A stretch of DNA of 9,756 nucleotides from Synergistaceae bacterium UBA4088 (lineage in GTDB: Bacteria > Synergistota > Synergistia > Synergistales > Thermovirgaceae): contig DFYG01000094.1 of assembly GCA_002382605.1 (NCBI GenBank), forward strand, positions 1 to 9,756, written 5' to 3'. Positions 5,836 through 9,756 of the stretch are shown here, piece by piece. The position numbers were made by a program, and so were the translations under genes. The notes under the pieces were generated by a model. That model saw only the letters and a list, made by a program, of their open reading frames with translations, searched no databases and was not told where the DNA came from. Every line of letters starts with the position of its first letter. Position 1 is the stretch's first letter.

Positions 5836-6676
5836 ATCGCTGAGATTTTCTGTCGCAAAAAGCGTTAACCAAGGCATCAGGTGGCTTCTGCAGACGCACG
5901 GTTCAGCTTTCGACAGCTTCTCGTCGGGGATACTTGGCCTGCTCCTCTGGGTACAGGGGCGGCTTGTGTCCGTACCGTGGTGGGGATACATTGTGATCGT
6001 AGCCGTAATGGCCTGGATCGCGACAAGGAAGATAGTTCCGACGCTCGTTCTGGCGTTCCTGCCATTCTTCATCGGCATGTTCGGTCTGTGGGGGCTTGCC
6101 ATGGAAACCCTGGCGCTTGTGATCACCTCGGTGGTCATAGCCCTGGCCATCGGTATCCCGTTTGGGATCTTGATGGCGGAAGCAAACCTCTTTGCGGATA
6201 TCATCAAGCCGATCCTCGACGCCATGCAGACGATGCCGAGTTTCGTATACCTCATCCCGGCGATGATGCTCTTCGGCCTTGGCAAGGTCCCAGCGGTCAT
6301 TGCCACCCTGATATACGCACTTCCGCCTGTTATGAGGCTGACATGCCTTGGGCTGCAGCAGGTCCCCAAACCCGTCCAGGAGGCGGCACGTGCATACGGG
6401 GCAACAAGGTGGCAGCTTCTCAAAGAGGTTCGCATACCCCTTGCCATGCCATCCATTCTTGCCGGAGTCAACCAGACCACGATGATGGCTCTTGCGATGG
6501 TGGTAATAGCCTCAATGATCGGTGCGCGGGGACTGGGCCAGGAAGTATTGATGGCTATCAACCGCATAGACGTCGGAAGGGGATTCGAGGCTGGGATCTC
6601 CATAGTCATCATGGGGATAGTCATAGACCGGATCACACAGGGTCTTGCCAAAAGGTGGGATCCGAACAGGAGGTAG
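5825..6676 (+). CDS. Glycine betaine/proline-type ABC transporter permease (ProW/OpuAB family)
   Basis: This is a 283-residue inner-membrane subunit forming the substrate channel of the betaine-type importer. Hydrophobic segments are seen near residues 34-45, 53-66, 70-92, 95-117, 137-165, 213-235 and 255-270. The conserved cytoplasmic EAA loop that docks on the ATPase is EAARAYGATRWQLLKEVRIP (186-205), followed by GARGLGQEV. PSFVYLIPAMMLFG (138-151) is typical of ProW/OpuAB. It starts at ATG 5825 inside the end of the ATPase gene, in another frame and without a strong ribosome site, as expected for coupled translation. It is the last gene of the operon. A heptamer-array element starts 10 bases after its stop. 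Confidence 0.94.
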   Translation: MFPESLRFSVAKSVNQGIRWLLQTHGSAFDSFSSGILGLLLWVQGRLVSVPWWGYIVIVAVMAWIATRKIVPTLVLAFLPFFIGMFGLWGLAMETLALVITSVVIALAIGIPFGILMAEANLFADIIKPILDAMQTMPSFVYLIPAMMLFGLGKVPAVIATLIYALPPVMRLTCLGLQQVPKPVQEAARAYGATRWQLLKEVRIPLAMPSILAGVNQTTMMALAMVVIASMIGARGLGQEVLMAINRIDVGRGFEAGISIVIMGIVIDRITQGLAKRWDPNRR

Positions 6677-6686
6677 ATCCGTGACC

Positions 6687-6873
6687 CGTAAATCGTCAAT
6701 CGTGAATCGTGAATCGGAAAATATAAAACATAAAATACCGCAAGGCCGGGGTCGTATCGCGTCCGACCTTTACTGTCCATCAATTACCCTTGATGTCTTT
6801 TGCTGTACGAAGCCTTATTGATTGAACTTATTTTGCCGTACAATATCCACGATTTACGATTCACGATTCACGG
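6687..6873. repeat. Heptamer-bounded palindromic intergenic element, copy 1
   Basis: The left boundary (6687-6717) is four tandem CGTNAAT heptamers (N = A, C, G, G). The right boundary (6849-6873) is three inverted heptamers, ATTYACG. The two arrays are complementary over roughly 21-24 bases with few mismatches. The core between them has its own short inverted repeats: CATCAA/TTGATG (6778-6795), TGTACG/CGTACA (6804-6842) and a near-perfect AAGGCCGG/CCGACCTT pair (6743-6770). No gene is visible in it. It starts 10 bases after the permease stop and shares ACCGCAAG-CCGGGG (6737-6751) and TTGATGTC (6790-6797) with copy 2 at 9623-9756. It may be a MITE-like or REP-like element that also ends or protects the operon transcript. 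Confidence 0.7.
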
Positions 6874-6895
6874 AAATTTTTAGGTATTTCCCCCA

Positions 6896-6923
6896 TCGAC
6901 CTTCACCGCCAACAGAGTATAAA
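6896..6923 (+). promoter_or_regulatory. Candidate promoter for the rhodanese-kinase unit
   Basis: TCGACC (6896-6901) and TATAAA (6918-6923) are 16 bases apart and lie just after the heptamer element. Transcription would begin near 6930, about 50 bases before the chosen start at 6980. The -10 is good and the -35 matches four of six positions. Confidence 0.4.
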
Positions 6924-6979
6924 ATAGCAGCAAGAGATAAAACAAGATGTTTCCCCCAAACTTTTTTTATCAGGAAAGG

Positions 6980-7966
6980 ATGACGATCTTGAAAAGGATA
7001 TCCCTGCTGGTTTCTGGTCTTCTGCTATGTGCCGTATCTGTTGCGACTGCGGCGGGAACGGAACTCTCAAAGGACACGCTTTTTGTCGAGGCTGCTTGGC
7101 TCAAGGCCAATATCTCGAATGTCTCTGTCATCGATGCTCGTCCGGCCTCCATGTACCAGAAGGGACACATCCCCGGAGCAGTCAATGCGGAATGGACTTA
7201 TTTTGCCAACATGAAAGGTCAGCCGGGAAGTCCCGGGTGGGGAGATCTGTTCTCCAGGGAAACGCTGGCCAAGAAAATAGGGGCCCTGGGCATCAGCGGC
7301 AAGAAGCCCGTAGTCGTATATGGTGATTGCGGAGGATGGGGTTCCGAGGGTTGGGTAGTATGGATCCTGCATCTTTCCGGCGTTACCAGCGCAAAAAAAC
7401 TGGATGGAGGGTACAACGCCTGGGTGGCCGCCGGAGGTAAGGCCTCGACAACCGCAACAAAACCCAAAGGTGTGGCTTTCTCCATTCCGGCCTTTCAGGG
7501 AGGGCTCAACGTAACGACCCCCTGGCTGGCTTCAAAACTGGGAGAGGTCACCATCATAGATGCGCGTACCCCCTTTGAGTACGAGGGCGGCAGGCTCTTC
7601 CAGGAAAAACGGGGAGGACATATACCAGGAGCCATAAACATCCCGTTCGATGTAGTTTTCAAGGGTGACATGACAGTTCGCGAGATCAATGATCTCCAGT
7701 CCATTTTCACAATGCATGGCCTCGACCCGGAGCAGGAGATAATAGTTTACGACACTGCGGGAGTAAGATCTGCTTATCTTGTCATGGTCCTGCGAATGGC
7801 CGGATTCGAAAAAGCCCGCAATTACGATTCGTCCTTCCAGGAGTGGGCCGGCAATATGGAACTGGAGGTTGTCCAGGGAAAGGAACCGGGCCGACCCGCG
7901 AAAGATGAGCTGGCCACGGAGAATCCCCTGCCTCAGGCGACACCGGTGCCTCAACAGACCACCTAA
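6980..7966 (+). CDS. Exported tandem-domain rhodanese-like sulfurtransferase with atypical active-site residues
   Basis: This is a 328-residue protein with an N-terminal signal peptide (hydrophobic ISLLVSGLLLCAVSVATAA, cleavage near Ala25) and two rhodanese modules. Domain 1 is about 33-155 (VSVIDARPASMYQKGHIPGAVN, LDGGYNAW); domain 2 is about 175-295 (TIIDARTPFEYEGG, GGHIPGAINIP, NYDSSFQEW). Rhodaneses carry sulfur on a cysteine in a loop, usually in the second domain (YCxxGxRS). Here that position is Asp258 in VYDTAGVRS. The only cysteine of the mature protein is Cys117, in the domain-1 loop YGDCGGWGSEG. The C-terminus is a short P/Q/T-rich tail. The start is uncertain: ATG 6980 has AGGAAAGG directly before it, TTG 6989 is well spaced from AAAGGA, and ATG 6947 is possible. 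The kinase gene follows after 6 bases. The role could be periplasmic sulfur transfer or anion binding. Confidence 0.85.
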   Translation: MTILKRISLLVSGLLLCAVSVATAAGTELSKDTLFVEAAWLKANISNVSVIDARPASMYQKGHIPGAVNAEWTYFANMKGQPGSPGWGDLFSRETLAKKIGALGISGKKPVVVYGDCGGWGSEGWVVWILHLSGVTSAKKLDGGYNAWVAAGGKASTTATKPKGVAFSIPAFQGGLNVTTPWLASKLGEVTIIDARTPFEYEGGRLFQEKRGGHIPGAINIPFDVVFKGDMTVREINDLQSIFTMHGLDPEQEIIVYDTAGVRSAYLVMVLRMAGFEKARNYDSSFQEWAGNMELEVVQGKEPGRPAKDELATENPLPQATPVPQQTT

Positions 7967-7972
7967 GCGTTG

Positions 7973-9613
7973 ATGCCTATCTCCGTAAAAGTATCCACCG
8001 GTGGGAGTTACAGTTTCGACCCCCCAGTAACGGGGCAGGACATTCTCAACAAAGTCGGAGCAGGACTGGACCGGAACATTGTCGCCTGGCACGTCAACCA
8101 CTATCTTCGTCCGCTGGACTGGCTTCTGCATGATGACGCACTGGTTGATTTTGTCGACACTGCTTCATTCGAAGGGATGTCTGTCTATCGGGGAGCACTT
8201 ACTTTCGTTCTCTCTCTTGCATGCCGGGGAGCTCTGGGAGAAGGCATCTCGGTCCGCCATTCGATAAGCGACGGTTACTACTGTGAATTACAGTCAGGTC
8301 CGATCTCGCCGGAACAGACCAGGATAGTAAAAGAAGCGGTGGAGTTCATCATTGGAAGGGACCTCCCTATCAAACGGGAGGTCCTCGCTCTTGATGTGGC
8401 ACGGAGAATTTTTGAGGACCAGAACGAACCCGACACTGCCAATCTTCTGAAATACGCCGGGATGGATCCTGTCATCCTCAATGAATGCGATGGCGTTTAC
8501 GGATTCTTCCACGGGCCGCTTGCTCCTTCGACAGGTTATCTGTCATCGTGGGATCTTGTGCCCTTCCGGGAAGGAATGGTCCTTCGCTTTCCCACAGTGG
8601 CATCACCCAGAGAGCTGCCCCCCTTCAAGCCCGCCGAAAAACTGGCAGGTGTCTTCCGCGAATACGGAGAATGGCTTCAGATCCTGGGAGTCAAAACTAT
8701 GGAAAGTCTTCACTGTCAGATAACGGCGGGAAAAGGCAAGGAACTTGTACTTGTGAGCGAGGCGCTGCACAGCCAGAAACTCGATCGGATGTCCGAGAGG
8801 ATCGTGTCTGGAGGGAAGATCCGCCTGGTGTGTATATCAGGGCCTTCCGGTTCGGGCAAGACGACCTCTGCCGCGAGGCTTTCGATCCACCTCCGGGCCC
8901 TCGGGTTCAGACCGGTGGCCATATCGCTTGACGACTACTTTGTAGACAGGAAGAAGACCCCAAGAGACAAGGAGGGAAACTACGATTTCGAGTCGATAGA
9001 CGCGCTGGATCTCGATCTGGTCAACGAACATCTTGTGGCCCTCCTTGAGGGTGGAAGCGTAGCTGTTCCACGGTTCAACTTCATAACGGGCAGCCGCGGG
9101 CCGGGACATGAAGTTCACCTGGAAAAGGGCGACATACTCATAATCGAGGGCATCCACGGCCTCAACAACCGTCTCACATGCTCGGTGCCGGATCCCCTGA
9201 AGTTCCGCATCTACATTTCACCGCTCACCGGGATAAGCCTTGACAGGCATAATCGCACGAGCACAACCGATAACAGGCTTCTTCGCAGGCTCGTCCGTGA
9301 TCACAGACTCCGGGGCAAGAGCGCCGAGACGACCCTGGCGCAGTGGCCTTCAGTCATCAGGGGAGCTCAAAAGTACATCTTTCCCTACCAGGAGCAGGCG
9401 GATGAAATGTTCAACTCCGCCCTTGTCCACGAGCTTTCGGTACTCAAGGGGTACGCGGAACCTCTTCTCAGAACCGTCAGCGAGGAGTCGCCCGCTTTCG
9501 GAGAGGCGCAGAGACTTCTCAACATTTCCAGGTACATTCCCTATATTCCTGCAGATTTCGTTCCAGACAACTCGATCCTCCGTGAATTCATCGGAGGCGG
9601 CTGTTTTGAGTAG
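7973..9613 (+). CDS. Nucleoside kinase (uridine kinase/phosphoribulokinase family) with TGS/threonyl-tRNA synthetase-like N-terminus
   Basis: This is a 546-residue cytosolic P-loop kinase. The N-terminal half resembles the TGS and second additional domains of threonyl-tRNA synthetase: a TGS-like start (1-62), then VRHSISDGYYCELQSG (94-109), the counterpart of the ThrRS His-containing editing-type domain. The C-terminal half (about 280-500) is a URK/PRK-type kinase: Walker A GPSGSGKTT (290-298), SLDDYF (318-323), PRFNF (366-370), IIEGIHGLN (390-398) and a lid-like RRLVRDHRLRG (438-448). This architecture is a known family annotated as uridine or nucleoside kinase, and the kinase domain probably phosphorylates a nucleoside with ATP. 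ATG 7973 is chosen over the TTG at 7970. No clear ribosome site is visible, so translation is probably coupled to the rhodanese gene 6 bases upstream. A heptamer-array element begins 9 bases after the stop. Confidence 0.9.
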   Translation: MPISVKVSTGGSYSFDPPVTGQDILNKVGAGLDRNIVAWHVNHYLRPLDWLLHDDALVDFVDTASFEGMSVYRGALTFVLSLACRGALGEGISVRHSISDGYYCELQSGPISPEQTRIVKEAVEFIIGRDLPIKREVLALDVARRIFEDQNEPDTANLLKYAGMDPVILNECDGVYGFFHGPLAPSTGYLSSWDLVPFREGMVLRFPTVASPRELPPFKPAEKLAGVFREYGEWLQILGVKTMESLHCQITAGKGKELVLVSEALHSQKLDRMSERIVSGGKIRLVCISGPSGSGKTTSAARLSIHLRALGFRPVAISLDDYFVDRKKTPRDKEGNYDFESIDALDLDLVNEHLVALLEGGSVAVPRFNFITGSRGPGHEVHLEKGDILIIEGIHGLNNRLTCSVPDPLKFRIYISPLTGISLDRHNRTSTTDNRLLRRLVRDHRLRGKSAETTLAQWPSVIRGAQKYIFPYQEQADEMFNSALVHELSVLKGYAEPLLRTVSEESPAFGEAQRLLNISRYIPYIPADFVPDNSILREFIGGGCFE

Positions 9614-9622
9614 TCCGGGAAC

Positions 9623-9756
9623 CGTTAATCGTAAATCGTTAATCGTTAACCGCAAGACCGGGGAACATCATCTCATCCCGTTGATGTCCACCACTCGATT
9701 TTCATCGGAGATCGGGAATGTAGTTTGCTCTGTTCCGGACCCTTCGATTCACGATC
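9623..9756. repeat. Heptamer-bounded palindromic intergenic element, copy 2, cut by the window edge
   Basis: Four tandem heptamers (CGTTAAT, CGTAAAT, CGTTAAT, CGTTAAC) cover 9623-9650. The core shares ACCGCAAG-CCGGGG (9649-9663) and TTGATGTC (9681-9688) with copy 1 and has a CATCA/TGATG hairpin at the same relative place (9665-9687). The rest of the core differs from copy 1. At 9745-9756 the inverted array begins (CGATTCACGATC) and is cut off by the edge. No gene is seen here. It starts 9 bases after the kinase stop. Confidence 0.65.

Noticed and set aside
6687..6717. CRISPR array
   Set aside because: The units are only 7 bases, directly tandem, with no spacers and no cas genes nearby.
6743..6770. 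Classical intrinsic terminator (AAGGCCGG/CCGACCTT stem)
   Set aside because: The stem has a mismatch, a 12-base loop and only a short T tract (TTTACT). It is kept as part of the element rather than called a terminator.
5245..6783. 512-codon open frame antisense to the ATPase and permease genes
   Set aside because: It lies opposite two genes with complete family motifs, has a low-complexity composition rich in Arg, Ser, Thr and Ile, and shows no recognisable domain. It is a shadow frame produced by GC-biased codon use.

Overview
This window looks like a chromosomal segment, probably a draft contig, of a moderately GC-rich diderm bacterium. The diderm call rests on two exported proteins: the betaine-type binding protein and the rhodanese. 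Both carry a cleavable signal peptide and no lipobox, which fits a periplasmic location. Strong GGAGG-type ribosome binding sites, a betaine transporter, an aconitase-family gene cluster and a nucleoside kinase fused to a ThrRS-like N-terminus suggest an anaerobe. Synergistota is my tentative guess, but the sequence alone does not settle the phylum.

Left part, minus strand (1-3551): one operon read leftward. In order of transcription it holds an FCD-type GntR regulator (2853-3551), an HD-domain hydrolase (2249-2803), a full-length aconitase/3-isopropylmalate-dehydratase-like large subunit (935-2215), a matching small subunit (390-920) and the start of a second large-subunit paralogue that leaves the window on the left (1-371). 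The full-length large subunit keeps the three [4Fe-4S] cysteines but has changed residues in several otherwise conserved active-site motifs. The truncated paralogue has those motifs in canonical form. The first 42 bases are an exact inverted copy of 146-187 and break the second paralogue, so the left edge is probably a fold-back artefact.

Middle, divergent control region (3552-3933) and plus-strand ABC operon (3934-6676): a periplasmic glycine-betaine/choline-type binding protein, an ATPase without the CBS domains of osmoregulated ProV/OpuAA, and a ProW/OpuAB permease. The control region holds candidate promoters for both directions, two short palindromes that could be operators, and possible hairpins in the transporter leader. 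The divergent layout raises the possibility that the GntR protein controls both the dehydratase operon and the transporter, linking uptake of a quaternary amine or similar compound to carboxylic-acid metabolism. This is inference.

Right part, plus strand (6677-9756): a two-gene unit of an exported tandem rhodanese (6980-7966) with an unusual active-site arrangement, followed after 6 bases by a 546-residue uridine-kinase/phosphoribulokinase-like nucleoside kinase with a TGS/ThrRS-like N-terminus (7973-9613). Two copies of an unusual non-coding element, each bounded by heptamer arrays (CGTNAAT, inverted at the far end), begin 9-10 bases after the stop codons of the permease and the kinase. The second copy is cut by the window edge.
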